DNA of 64,000 nt from Marinobacter sp. F3R11. Lineage in GTDB: Bacteria; Pseudomonadota; Gammaproteobacteria; Pseudomonadales; Oleiphilaceae. Numbering within the stretch: the stretch's first letter is position 1; every line of letters starts with the position of its first letter. The stretch lies in the NCBI RefSeq assembly GCF_003318275.1, contig NZ_QOCH01000017.1, positions 1 through 64,000 of the forward strand. Direction: 5' to 3'. Both the position numbers and the translations under genes were made by a program. Positions 28,724 through 37,739 of this stretch are shown here, in pieces. The notes beneath the pieces were generated by a model. It was not told where the DNA came from, did not search any database, and was given only the letters and a program-made list of their open reading frames with translations.

Positions 28724-29054
28724 GAGCTGGCGGGGCCTGGAGGCATGCAGGAATAAGGGTTTGCGCTTCTGGTTCCAAATGAGCTAACAGGGCGACGTTA
28801 AAAATTTGCAAACGAAGTGATGTTGTATTAAAACAGGATTATAATCCAGCGCTTTAAGAGAGCGCTGTAAGTGCATGAACTATAAAGATCTGGCAAAGCT
28901 CAGACCCCAACAATAAGAAAAGTTGCTGTTATGTCACAAACCTGACATATGGCAATCGTAGAATCGGAGCCATCCAGTCGTGCTGGGGCGCCTTACAGAA
29001 ATCGGGATTGACCCGTTGCTAAAAACTGAATTAACTCGCAAAAGGACATACAAC
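28724..29054. other. dtd-porin intergenic region (331 bp)
   Basis: Holds the Pho-box promoter of the porin and, upstream of it, a TATAAT box (28840-28845) without a good -35. A perfect 7-bp hairpin CAGCGCT/AGCGCTG (28847-28853/28861-28867) lacks a T-run. No credible gene is seen; the ORF start at 28980 in the porin frame precedes the true signal peptide. Confidence 0.6.
28931..28964 (+). promoter_or_regulatory. Pho-box-like promoter of the porin gene
   Basis: ATGTCAC-AAAC-CTGACAT (28931-28948) matches the PhoB direct-repeat box CTGTCAT-N4-CTGTCAT with correct spacing. It ends 10 bp before TAGAAT (28959-28964), exactly the arrangement of PhoB-activated promoters, where the box replaces the -35. 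The same bases also form an inverted repeat TATGTCA-N6-TGACATA, so a dimeric repressor or activator is an alternative. Confidence 0.6.
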
Positions 29055-30032
29055 ATGAAGAAAACACTCATTGCATCAGCTATCGCTGCGGCCACTATCT
29101 CTGGCACCGCGCTGGCTCAGGAAAGCAACCTGCCGACAGTGTACGGTAACATCCAGTACGTGCTGACCCACACTAACGTTGACGGTGCCGGTTCTGCAGT
29201 TGAGCACGCTGATAACGGTTCTACCCTGGGTATCAAGCACGATCACGAGATTGCTCCGGGCATTACTGGCTTCTTCAAGCTGGAACTCGAAGGCATCAAC
29301 GCTGACGATAAGTCCAGCAGCAACGGTATCGACGCACTGGATGAAGCCTACATCGGTGTGAAAGGCGACAGCTTCGGTCAGGTATGGGTTGGTTCTGATG
29401 ACTCCGTATACGAGAGTGCTATCGTTAAAATCGGTAACTTCCACGAATACGGTTCTGACATCTTCGCCAATTACGAAACCGGCGAAGGCGACCTGATTCA
29501 ATACATGTCTCCGTCCTTCGGTGGCCTGACTCTGGCAGCAGCTGTTCAGATCAATGGTGACAACGACACTAAAGGCGGCACCGACAAGTCCTATCCTTAC
29601 CAGTTGGTGGCTACCTATGCAGTAGATGCTCTGGAACTGTCCGCTGCTATGGACTCTAACGACGGCGGTGCTGGTCCAAACAACGAAAACAGCTATGGTC
29701 TGACTGCAACCTATAGCATGGGTGACTTCAGCCTGATCGGTGAATACCAGACTCGCAAAGACGTTGATGACATCATGGGCGTGATGGGTGTTTACACCCT
29801 GGGTGCGAACCAGTTTGCACTGTCTTACCAAGTGCAAGATGTTGACGCAACTGACGACAAGAATGACACCATCATTCTGCAGGCCCTGCACAACGTTTCA
29901 GACAACATGTACGTTTACTTCGAAGGTTACCTGTCTAACGCTGACAGCACGATCTATGCTGACCCAGACGGCACTGCCGCTACTGGCGACGAGCAAACTA
30001 TCGCTGCCGTTGGTGCTGTATACTACTTCTGA
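29055..30032 (+). CDS. Outer-membrane general porin
   Basis: Trimeric beta-barrel channel of the Gram-negative porin family. It has 325 aa from ATG 29055 (SD AAAGGA). The signal peptide MKKTLIASAIAAATISGTALA precedes QESNLPTVYGNIQYV, the first strand. Alternating strands and turns follow, ending in AVYYF with the C-terminal Phe used for BAM insertion. Loop segments are acidic and rich in Asp and Asn. The Pho-box-like promoter suggests phosphate regulation. A strong terminator makes it monocistronic. Confidence 0.9.
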   Translation: MKKTLIASAIAAATISGTALAQESNLPTVYGNIQYVLTHTNVDGAGSAVEHADNGSTLGIKHDHEIAPGITGFFKLELEGINADDKSSSNGIDALDEAYIGVKGDSFGQVWVGSDDSVYESAIVKIGNFHEYGSDIFANYETGEGDLIQYMSPSFGGLTLAAAVQINGDNDTKGGTDKSYPYQLVATYAVDALELSAAMDSNDGGAGPNNENSYGLTATYSMGDFSLIGEYQTRKDVDDIMGVMGVYTLGANQFALSYQVQDVDATDDKNDTIILQALHNVSDNMYVYFEGYLSNADSTIYADPDGTAATGDEQTIAAVGAVYYF

Positions 30033-30065
30033 TCAGCTAACCAGCTAATCAGTTAGTATAGAAAG

Positions 30066-30092
30066 CCGGTGACCTCAGGGTCACCGGTTTTT
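30066..30092 (+). terminator. Terminator of the porin gene
   Basis: Perfect 9-bp stem CCGGTGACC/GGTCACCGG (30066-30074/30079-30087), 4-nt loop, then a T-run. It lies 33 bases after the porin stop. Confidence 0.93.
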
Positions 30093-30129
30093 GTTTTTGG
30101 GATATGTGGAATTTAACGGTGCAAATAGC

Positions 30130-31020
30130 ATGGCTGAAGAGCTGGAAATCAAGCTGAGTATTGATCCGAGCTGCATCAAAACGGTGCTGAATTGGCTGCT
30201 GGCCCGGCCTGAAGCTGCAAAAGGGGGCAGAAGGCTCCTGGTGAACTGCTATTACGATACCCCTGAGGCCGAGCTTAATCGTCAGCATGCAGCTCTTCGT
30301 ATCCGGCAGGTCGAAGGCCATTATATCCAGACATTAAAAACCCGGGGAGAGTTTGTAGGCGGTGCTCATCGCCGTCAGGAATGGGAATGGCCTGTCGCCG
30401 GAGCTTCGTTATCGCTGGATCTGCTTGCTGACACGTCGCTTGGGGATAATATAAACCTCACCAGGCTGGTACCTGTGTTTGAAACCAACTTTACCCGGCA
30501 GATTGTCATGCTGGATGATGGTGAGGCCGTGATCGAGTGCGCGCTGGATACTGGTGTCATTAAGTGTGCCGGCCGCCAGAAACCACTTCACGAAGTAGAG
30601 TTTGAGCTTAAATCCGGTGATTCGTCCCGCCTCCTGGTCTGGGCTGAAAGACTCGCCCGACACTGTCCGGTTTTCCTGAATCTGATCAGCAAAGCCGAGC
30701 AGGGGTATTATCTCGCCGGGATTCGGGTGGCTGAACCGACTGATACAAATGGATCCACTAATTCCAATATCAGGAATGATGATCTTGATCGTTTTTTGCG
30801 GCAGCTCAGTAAAGCATGGCTGACGGAGAGTGCTGTATCTTTTGATGGTGTAGATGTTCAGGCGCTTCATGCCGAAGCTGAAGCGTGCGGATCAGGGCAG
30901 TCTTTTTCCTCTGTTGTTGAGCGTCTGGTCAGGGGTGAACCGTTGCGTGACTTACTCAACGGGCCTGAAGTGGGTCGGTGTCAGCTGGGTCTGCTGCTGA
31001 GTCGTCAGGCAGGCTGCTAG
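30130..31020 (+). CDS. CYTH-domain triphosphatase (YgiF-like, short)
   Basis: CYTH tunnel-fold protein, probably a metal-dependent inorganic triphosphatase. The start MAEELEIKLSI carries the signature ExExK. It is followed by CYYDTPEAELNRQHAALRIR and LKTRGEFVGGAHRRQEWEW, whose charged residues line the tunnel. It has 296 aa. E. coli YgiF (433 aa) has CYTH plus CHAD; here the C-terminal 95 residues look like a shortened CHAD remnant. In E. coli ygiF also precedes glnE; here a K+ channel gene lies between. Confidence 0.85.
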   Translation: MAEELEIKLSIDPSCIKTVLNWLLARPEAAKGGRRLLVNCYYDTPEAELNRQHAALRIRQVEGHYIQTLKTRGEFVGGAHRRQEWEWPVAGASLSLDLLADTSLGDNINLTRLVPVFETNFTRQIVMLDDGEAVIECALDTGVIKCAGRQKPLHEVEFELKSGDSSRLLVWAERLARHCPVFLNLISKAEQGYYLAGIRVAEPTDTNGSTNSNIRNDDLDRFLRQLSKAWLTESAVSFDGVDVQALHAEAEACGSGQSFSSVVERLVRGEPLRDLLNGPEVGRCQLGLLLSRQAGC

Positions 31021-31091
31021 GCTGCCCCGAGCTTTATGCTCAGCCTGCGTTTTGAGGCTTTCCATGCCACAGGCAATACCGGGAAAAGTGA

Positions 31092-32255
31092 TTACTCGGC
31101 TGCCGGGGAGGTCTTGGGTGTCGCACTATCCTGCATATTTCTCCACTTCTCCATAAACGTGCGATAGCGCTGCAGTGCCTCCTTGACCACCTCTAGATCC
31201 GGTGTGTCGGTTGATTTGACCAGAACAATAAGTCCTTTACCCTGAATTTCTCCGGATACAGGCGGATGACAGATAACTTCATCGTTCTCATCAATGTATG
31301 CCAGTGCTGTGCCTATGCCATGACGAATCAAGGCGCTGACAATATCTGCCCAGTTAAGGTCGTCCAGCTTCAGGTCGTACCGGTGTGGGTGGTCCTGCTC
31401 ATAATTGAACATGTCTTCCAGGACTTTTTCGGAGCCAGGGGCAACCACGGCGCGCACCATGATTTCAGGGTAGGTGCGAACAGGACGTATCACAGCCCGA
31501 ACGCCGAGTGCTTTAAAGCGGCTGCGGTTGGCATCGGTCACACACTCTACCGTCGTTTTCGAACCCAGGTTGAGCTCGCCCAGGCGGTGGGCTATATCGA
31601 ATGTAAGGCTGTCTGAATGAGGATCTGATTCATCCGCTGCCAGCACTACAATATATTTTGCGCTTCCGGCGTGCACGGCTTTCAGGGCCTCGGGATCGAA
31701 CCCTGATCCATGGAAATGAACGATGCCCAGATCAGACAGTTCGGCCGGCAGACCGTTAGGGAATTCCCGGGTAAGGAGCATAATGGGAATGGTTTCATAA
31801 CCCTCTACCGAGCGAATCTGCGTAGCGAAGCGCATGAAATAGGTCACGCCCCCATGCTTCGGCGTGTTGATGATGACAATGTGGTTGTTCATTTTATAAA
31901 TCCAGCGTCCGGTGAGAATGCGTTCCCGGCGGTAGAACCGGTACTCGATAAAGTCGCTGACAATCAGTGTCAGCATAGTGATAGCGCCTACGAACATTAG
32001 CAGGATGGTGCTGATCCGGCCGATATAGGTTGCCGGAGCATAGTCACCGTAGCCTACCGTGGCGATGGTGGTCATTGTCATCCACAGTGACTCAAACAGA
32101 GTCAGGTCTTCAACTGACCAGATAATCAATATCTGGGTAACCAGCAGCGCTATCAAGATCAGGAACAGGCGCTTTACCCGCTTCCGAATGAGTCCGCCCC
32201 TGGGTACCTGAGTGTTCTCGTGTTCGGCGTTGAGGGGAAAACGGTTTCTCAGCAT
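31092..32255 (-). CDS. Potassium channel, two-TM with RCK-like cytosolic domain
   Basis: Inner-membrane ion channel subunit of 387 aa. TM1 (about 29-46), pore helix and selectivity filter TVGYGD (66-71), and TM2 (about 78-98) are followed by a Rossmann-type RCK/TrkA-N domain from about 125. Its nucleotide loop is atypical: NNHIVIINTPKHGG replaces the usual GxGxxG. A second regulatory lobe fills the C-terminus. The filter indicates K+ selectivity. It is transcribed opposite to glnE and is likely a single-gene unit. Confidence 0.9.
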   Translation of the reverse strand: MLRNRFPLNAEHENTQVPRGGLIRKRVKRLFLILIALLVTQILIIWSVEDLTLFESLWMTMTTIATVGYGDYAPATYIGRISTILLMFVGAITMLTLIVSDFIEYRFYRRERILTGRWIYKMNNHIVIINTPKHGGVTYFMRFATQIRSVEGYETIPIMLLTREFPNGLPAELSDLGIVHFHGSGFDPEALKAVHAGSAKYIVVLAADESDPHSDSLTFDIAHRLGELNLGSKTTVECVTDANRSRFKALGVRAVIRPVRTYPEIMVRAVVAPGSEKVLEDMFNYEQDHPHRYDLKLDDLNWADIVSALIRHGIGTALAYIDENDEVICHPPVSGEIQGKGLIVLVKSTDTPDLEVVKEALQRYRTFMEKWRNMQDSATPKTSPAAE

Positions 32256-32333
32256 CCGGTGTCGGCCTGTTCAGTCTGGGTTAAGTTCGTTATACAGTAA
32301 CGGAAATATAACAGAGAGACAGGGGTTTGCATT

Positions 32334-35237
32334 ATGTCTGAGCCATGGAGTTGTCTTCCGTCGCGTCTGGCGGACGATGTCGCTACCAGTTGGCCATCGG
32401 TATTTCCGGCGGGTCTGCCCGGTTGGCTGCAAGTAGATGCCGGCATCTCGGCAGAAGTCGTCGCTCAGGCAATGGCCCGGAGCCTGTTCCTGCGCCAGAC
32501 CCTTGAGAGGCATCCGGAGCAGGTGCGAATTCTGTTGGAGTCGCGGGTTCTGAGTGAACCGACTACTCCGGAGTTTCTTCAGGAGCGTCTGAATGAATAT
32601 CTTGGGGATGTAACAGACGAACCCTCTTTGCACACTGCGTTACGCCGATTCCGCAGGGAAACACAGTTTCGCATTATCTGGCGGGACCTGATGCGCTGGG
32701 CTGATTTATCGGAAACCATGGCGGCAACCAGCGCGTTTGCAGACGTTTGCATTCAGGGTGCCCTGGATTGGCTGCACGATGCGGCCTGTGAGCAGTACGG
32801 CACGCCCTGGGGTATGGACCCGGTATCTGGCTCCGAGGCGCCACAGTCGCTGATAGTGATTGGAATGGGGAAGCTGGGTGGGCGTGAACTGAATGTTTCC
32901 TCGGATATTGACCTGATTTTCGCTTTTCCGGGAAACGGCGAAACTCGTGGAGGCCCCCGTTCTCTCGATAATCAGCAGTTTTTTATCCGGCTGGGGCAGC
33001 GCCTGATTCAGGCTCTGGATCAGATTACTTCCGATGGTTTTGTGTTCCGTGTGGATATGCGCCTCCGGCCCTATGGCCAGAGTGGCGCTCTGGCGCTGAG
33101 TTTTGCTGCGCTGGAAACCTACTACCAGGATCAGGGGCGGGACTGGGAACGCTACGCTATGGTGAAGGCCCGCGTGGTGGCCGGTGATCCGGAGGCAGGT
33201 CAGGTTCTTATGGCAAGTCTCAAACCGTTTGTTTATCGCAGGTATATCGACTTCAGTGCCTTTGAATCTCTGCGCAGTATGAAAGCGATGATAAGTCGTG
33301 AAGTCCGGAGAAAAGGGCTGGAAGACAACATAAAACTTGGTAGCGGTGGTATCCGTGAAATCGAGTTTGTGGTGCAGGCCTTTCAGCTCATCCGTGGAGG
33401 CCGGGACAGGGAGTTGCAGCAGCGGGAACTGCTGGTAATTCTGAGTGAGCTTGAAGCGCTCGAGCTCCTGCCTTCGCTGGTAATAAATGAGCTTCGTGAT
33501 GCCTATGTTTTTCTCCGTAATCTTGAGCACGCATTGCAGGGTTTGGAAGACAAGCAGACCCAACTGTTGCCTGAAGATGAGCTGTCAAGAATGCGGGTAG
33601 CGCTGGTCATGGGTTTTGACGATTGGCAGGGGTGTCAGCAAGTGCTGGAACATCACCGTGGAAAAGTTGCTGCCCACTTTGCCAACATCATCACCACGGA
33701 AGACGATGAAGAGGGCGTACAGTCGCCTCTTGATGAAGGCTGGTTCGAGCTCTGGCTGGCGGAGGCTGACGAGGCGTCAGATGCTCAGTGGCTGGAGCAG
33801 CATGGCTATGAAGATCCGGCCGGCAGTCTGAGCCTGCTTGGCGGCCTGCGAGACAGTCGCACAGTTCAGACTATGCAGACTCAGGGGCGTAAACGGCTGA
33901 ATCAGTTCATGCCGGTATTGCTGGAAGCCTTGGCACAGGTAGCGAACCCGTCAGAAACCCTGTCCCGTGTGTTGCAACTGGTTGAAGCGATTTTGCGCCG
34001 AACTGCCTACATGGTTTTGCTGCTGGAGAATCCGGGCGCCCGTACCCAGCTGGTCAGGCTCTGCAGTGAGAGCCCCTGGATAGCTCGGCAGCTGGCGGAA
34101 ACGCCACTTCTGCTGGACGAACTGCTCAATGCTGAAAGTCTATATACGCCACCGGCAAAAGAGGAGCTGCAGGACGACCTGCGCCAGCAGATGCTTCGGA
34201 TTTCGTACGATGATCTGGAAAATCAGATGGAGTCGCTGCGGCATTTCAAAAAGGCTCACTCGCTCCGGGTCGCCGCTTCCGAGCTGAAAGGAACTCTGCC
34301 ATTGATGAAGGTAAGTGATTACCTGACATGGATTGCTGAGGTTGTTCTCGATCACGTTGTGGATGTGGCGTTTGCCAATCTGGTTGCTCGCCATGGCATG
34401 CCCGGTGGGGGTGAGGGCGCATCCAATGAAACGGATTTTGCCGTTATAGGTTATGGGAAACTTGGGGGAGTTGAACTTGGTTACACGTCGGATCTGGACC
34501 TGGTGTTCGTCCATAATGCGGACCCGCAGCTGACAACGGATGGCGACAAGCCCATTGATAATGCTGTTTTCTATACGCGTCTGGGGCAGAGGATTGTTCA
34601 CATACTCAATGCCCAGACGCCTTCGGGACAACTGTATGAAGTCGATATGCGGTTGCGCCCGTCGGGCAATTCCGGGCTACTGGTAAGCTCACTGCAGGCT
34701 TTCGAAAAATATCAGCGCAAGGATGCATGGACATGGGAGCACCAGGCGCTTGCGCGGGCCCGGGGTGTGGCCGGGTGTCGAAAAACACTCGGGGCTTTTG
34801 AGGCAATCCGGCACGATATTCTATGCCAGCACCGTGATAAAAGCGCCTTACGCAGGGAGGTGCTGGATATGCGTGAAAAAATGCGTGCGAACCTGGGTAC
34901 CCCAGAAAGCCAGAGCGGGGAGGTTTTCCACATCAAGCACGATGCCGGTGGAATAGTGGATATCGAGTTTATGGTGCAATATCTCGTGCTTGCATGGTGT
35001 GAGAGCTACCCGCAACTGACCCGATGGTCTGATAATATCCGGCAACTGGAAGAGCTGGGGCGGGCCGGTGTGTTGTCAGTGGATGATGCAGAAAAACTAC
35101 GTGAAGCATACATAACGTTGCGTTCAAGTATTCATCGGAGGGCGCTCCAGAATCTTAACAGTCAGGTTGAGGGCGATGCATTTGCGGACGAGCGGAGGTT
35201 TATCCGGTCGGTCTGGCAGAAAATCATGGTGGGATAG
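32334..35237 (+). CDS. glnE: Glutamine synthetase adenylyltransferase/adenylyl-removase
   Basis: Bifunctional enzyme that adds AMP to, or removes it from, the GlnA tyrosine under PII control. It has 967 aa (946 in E. coli). Two nucleotidyltransferase modules are seen: GMGKLGGRELNVSSDIDLIF (about 177-196, adenylyl-removase) and GYGKLGGVELGYTSDLDLVF (about 705-725, adenylyltransferase). Both keep the paired Asp metal ligands. Its substrate GlnA is encoded at 23233-24636. ilvE follows from a separate promoter. Confidence 0.97.
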   Translation: MSEPWSCLPSRLADDVATSWPSVFPAGLPGWLQVDAGISAEVVAQAMARSLFLRQTLERHPEQVRILLESRVLSEPTTPEFLQERLNEYLGDVTDEPSLHTALRRFRRETQFRIIWRDLMRWADLSETMAATSAFADVCIQGALDWLHDAACEQYGTPWGMDPVSGSEAPQSLIVIGMGKLGGRELNVSSDIDLIFAFPGNGETRGGPRSLDNQQFFIRLGQRLIQALDQITSDGFVFRVDMRLRPYGQSGALALSFAALETYYQDQGRDWERYAMVKARVVAGDPEAGQVLMASLKPFVYRRYIDFSAFESLRSMKAMISREVRRKGLEDNIKLGSGGIREIEFVVQAFQLIRGGRDRELQQRELLVILSELEALELLPSLVINELRDAYVFLRNLEHALQGLEDKQTQLLPEDELSRMRVALVMGFDDWQGCQQVLEHHRGKVAAHFANIITTEDDEEGVQSPLDEGWFELWLAEADEASDAQWLEQHGYEDPAGSLSLLGGLRDSRTVQTMQTQGRKRLNQFMPVLLEALAQVANPSETLSRVLQLVEAILRRTAYMVLLLENPGARTQLVRLCSESPWIARQLAETPLLLDELLNAESLYTPPAKEELQDDLRQQMLRISYDDLENQMESLRHFKKAHSLRVAASELKGTLPLMKVSDYLTWIAEVVLDHVVDVAFANLVARHGMPGGGEGASNETDFAVIGYGKLGGVELGYTSDLDLVFVHNADPQLTTDGDKPIDNAVFYTRLGQRIVHILNAQTPSGQLYEVDMRLRPSGNSGLLVSSLQAFEKYQRKDAWTWEHQALARARGVAGCRKTLGAFEAIRHDILCQHRDKSALRREVLDMREKMRANLGTPESQSGEVFHIKHDAGGIVDIEFMVQYLVLAWCESYPQLTRWSDNIRQLEELGRAGVLSVDDAEKLREAYITLRSSIHRRALQNLNSQVEGDAFADERRFIRSVWQKIMVG

Positions 35238-35268
35238 CCGCTCTGGGTGTCGTTCTATCAAAAATTCC

Positions 35269-35277
35269 TGCTAGAAT
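35269..35277 (+). promoter_or_regulatory. Extended -10 promoter of ilvE
   Basis: TGCTAGAAT has the TGn extension next to a TAGAAT -10. No convincing -35 is present. It lies about 41 bases upstream of the ilvE ATG, which has a strong AGGAG site. Confidence 0.5.
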
Positions 35278-35317
35278 ATCCGATCCCCGAAAACTGCTTT
35301 TTTAGGAGCAACGAAGA

Positions 35318-36244
35318 ATGTCGATGGCTGATCGCGATGGCGTTATCTGGCTGGATGGTGAAATGGTTCCCTGGCGTGAAGCCAAAACACACGTCCTGAC
35401 CCACACTTTGCATTACGGCTTGGGCTGTTTTGAAGGGGTGCGAGCCTACAACACTGCGAATGGCGCGTCTATTTTTCGACTGAAGGACCATACAGACCGC
35501 CTGTTCCGGTCTGCCCATATTCTGAATATGAAAGTGCCGTTCAGTAAAGAAGAGCTGAACGACGCCCAGTGCGCGGCGGTTCGTGAGAATAACCTTGATG
35601 AAGCTTACCTGCGCCCGATGATTTTTCTGGGTTCAGAAGGCATGGGGTTGCGTGCAGATAACCTGAAAGTTCATGTGATGGTTGCTGCATGGAGCTGGCC
35701 TTCATACATGTCGCCAGAAGCCAAAGAAATTGGCATTAAAGTGCGTACCTCGTCTTATACTCGCCACCACGTCAACATCACCATGTGTAAGGCCAAGGCT
35801 AACGGCAACTACATCAACTCGATGCTGGCGTTGAATGAAGCCATCGCCAGTGGTTGTGAAGAGGCACTCTTGCTGGACAATGAAGGCTATGTAGCGGAAG
35901 GCTCAGGTGAGAATGTTTTCATCATGCGCAATGGTGTTCTGCATACGCCGGAGCTGACCTCCTGTCTGGAAGGCATTACCCGCCAGACGATTCTGGATTT
36001 TGCAGCCGATCTTGGCATCCCGGTAAAAGAGCGACGCATCACCCGTGATGAAGTGTACATTGCGGATGAGGCCTTCTTTACGGGTACCGCAGCCGAAGTG
36101 TTGCCAATTCGTGAACTGGATGGTCGTGTCATTGGCGCAGGTAAGCGCGGACCGGTTACTGAAAAGCTGCAGGCTATGTATTTCGATGCGGTTAAAGGGA
36201 AGCTCCCGCAGCACAGTGACTGGTTGACGCCGGTTAAAAGCTGA
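35318..36244 (+). CDS. ilvE: Branched-chain amino acid aminotransferase
   Basis: PLP enzyme (fold type IV) for the last step of Leu, Ile and Val synthesis. It has 308 aa (309 in E. coli). HYGLGCFEGVRAY, the PLP-Lys region MCKAKANGNYINSMLALNEA, EALLLDNEGYVAEGSGENVF and FFTGTAAEVLPI are diagnostic. SD TAGGAG. The glnE-ilvE-LPS core order matches that of Pseudomonas. Confidence 0.96.
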   Translation: MSMADRDGVIWLDGEMVPWREAKTHVLTHTLHYGLGCFEGVRAYNTANGASIFRLKDHTDRLFRSAHILNMKVPFSKEELNDAQCAAVRENNLDEAYLRPMIFLGSEGMGLRADNLKVHVMVAAWSWPSYMSPEAKEIGIKVRTSSYTRHHVNITMCKAKANGNYINSMLALNEAIASGCEEALLLDNEGYVAEGSGENVFIMRNGVLHTPELTSCLEGITRQTILDFAADLGIPVKERRITRDEVYIADEAFFTGTAAEVLPIRELDGRVIGAGKRGPVTEKLQAMYFDAVKGKLPQHSDWLTPVKS

Positions 36245-36332
36245 GAATGAATAAATCTGTGGCCGTCCTCTGCTGCCAGGCAGTCGGGCGGCTTCTTTGT
36301 TTTTAAATTCATCAAATCGACAGGTGCAGAAA

Positions 36333-36737
36333 ATGGCTGATGTCATTAAAGTTCCGGTTTCGTTCGGCGAAGTCCTAGACAAGATCACTATTCTGGAAAT
36401 TAAATCCGAACGTATCAAGGATGAAGTCAAACTGCAGAATGTCCGGCTTGAGTTGGATGAACTCAGCGCGACCTGGAATGAGGCCGTAAAGGACCAGAAT
36501 GCAATTTCTGAGCTGCGGAAGCAGCTGAAAGCGGTTAACGAAGAGCTTTGGGTAATTGAAGACGATATTCGGGATGAAGAAGCCGCACAGAACTTTGGGC
36601 AGAAATTTATTGAGCTGGCGCGTGCTGTATATGTGACCAACGACAAGCGGGCTGCGATCAAAAAGGAAATCAACCTGGCGCTGGGGTCACGTTTCGTTGA
36701 GGAAAAATCGTATCAAGATTATACGGCCAGAAAGTAG
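36333..36737 (+). CDS. DUF6165 family protein
   Basis: A 134-aa mostly helical protein of unknown function. It begins ADVIKVPVSFGEVLDKITIL, then has a long charged helical stretch (about 25-90) that may form a coiled coil, and LARAVYVTNDKRAAIKKEIN near the end. No signal peptide or membrane segment. Family members are commonly found beside LPS and surface glycosyltransferase genes, as here. ATG 36333 is favoured over an in-frame start at 36297. Confidence 0.75.
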   Translation: MADVIKVPVSFGEVLDKITILEIKSERIKDEVKLQNVRLELDELSATWNEAVKDQNAISELRKQLKAVNEELWVIEDDIRDEEAAQNFGQKFIELARAVYVTNDKRAAIKKEINLALGSRFVEEKSYQDYTARK

Positions 36738-36744
36738 GTCGTTG

Positions 36745-36772
36745 AAAAAAGGCGCCTTTAGGCGCCTTTTTT
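36745..36772. terminator. Bidirectional terminator, DUF6165 / GT8 operon
   Basis: AAAAAA, the perfect stem GGCGCC-TTTA-GGCGCC (36751-36756/36761-36766) and TTTTTT make a symmetric terminator. It serves both convergent transcription units; the GT8 stop codon is at 36771. Confidence 0.93.
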
Positions 36773-37739
36773 ATTTGTGGTACAGGTCATAACCTTTTTC
36801 TCTGTACCAGGCCTGCCACTTTAATTGTCGTCTCAACTTCTTAAGGCGAGATACAGAAGCATAAGCCTTCAGGTAATCGCCGAAGCCTGGCTTTGATCTT
36901 GGCGATACCTCAAGCTGATCAGCAAAGCGATCATATTCGTCCGCCAGTGGATGAAAGCGTACTTTCCTCCATGGCTTGTCCCAGCCAATGTAGTGGATGA
37001 TTCCTGGCGAGAGGGTTGCTTCCTCGATTTCGCTTTGCGGGAAGGCTGCGGTTTGCTCACCAGGCCGGTATAGGCCGGTTTGATGGTTCCACTTCAGGTG
37101 TAGATGTTTCCACTTGTCGTGCAGTACCCCATTGAGCGCACACTGGTCATTGGTGCTTATTCTGTCGGGGTTTTCTTTTTTGAATCTGAATACTTTTTCC
37201 GGTATCCCGTCCCGTCGCCAGAGGTCAAGGTTGATTAGCAGCATGCCGGAATTGAAGTATTGGTTTTGGGGGATTCCCAGTTTTTTGTAGGTATGGCCAG
37301 ACAGGTTTTCGACAGCGCCAATGTGATAATCAGAGATGTCGGTTTCCCATAACTCGACAATATCGCCTTTGACGATCATATCGCAGTCAAGGTAGATCAA
37401 TTTGTGCACAGATTGATCAAATATTTCGGGGATAGATATTCGGTAGTAGGCTGATGAGGTTATGTGCTTGATTGTCGGCAGGTTGTCGTACCGATTACTG
37501 TTGAAAGAGACAAAGTCGACGCCAGAAGCGCCCAGCTTCTTGACCTCCTGGTTCATTCTTGCCTTGTTCCCATCAGATATTCCGCCGTCCAGACAGAATA
37601 AAGAGACACGTTCCGGTGCTGAGCAGTTTGCCAGCAGAGAGTAGAACAATACCGTCAGGTGAGGGGCATAATTGTTGTCAGAACTTGCAACCACACCGAT
37701 GGAGTTCGGTGGCAGGCTTCGGAGCTGTTCATGTGTCAT
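36771..37739 (-). CDS. Glycosyltransferase family 8 (LPS core), copy 1
   Basis: Retaining GT-A enzyme of the LPS galactosyl/glucosyltransferase family. It has 322 aa. IGVVASSDNNYAPHLTVLFY starts the nucleotide-sugar domain, the DxD motif is in LIYLDCDMIVKGDI, and YFNSGMLLINLDLWRR, NDQCALNGVL and the C-terminal HYIGWDKPW are hallmarks. It is a paralogue of the next gene upstream, whose end it overlaps by 11 nt. Last gene of a minus-strand operon. The sugar and linkage cannot be read from the sequence. Confidence 0.9.
   Translation of the reverse strand: MTHEQLRSLPPNSIGVVASSDNNYAPHLTVLFYSLLANCSAPERVSLFCLDGGISDGNKARMNQEVKKLGASGVDFVSFNSNRYDNLPTIKHITSSAYYRISIPEIFDQSVHKLIYLDCDMIVKGDIVELWETDISDYHIGAVENLSGHTYKKLGIPQNQYFNSGMLLINLDLWRRDGIPEKVFRFKKENPDRISTNDQCALNGVLHDKWKHLHLKWNHQTGLYRPGEQTAAFPQSEIEEATLSPGIIHYIGWDKPWRKVRFHPLADEYDRFADQLEVSPRSKPGFGDYLKAYASVSRLKKLRRQLKWQAWYREKGYDLYHK

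Noticed and set aside
28847..28867. Hairpin CAGCGCT/AGCGCTG as a dtd terminator
   Set aside because: It is a perfect stem but has no downstream T-run and lies over 120 bp from the dtd stop.
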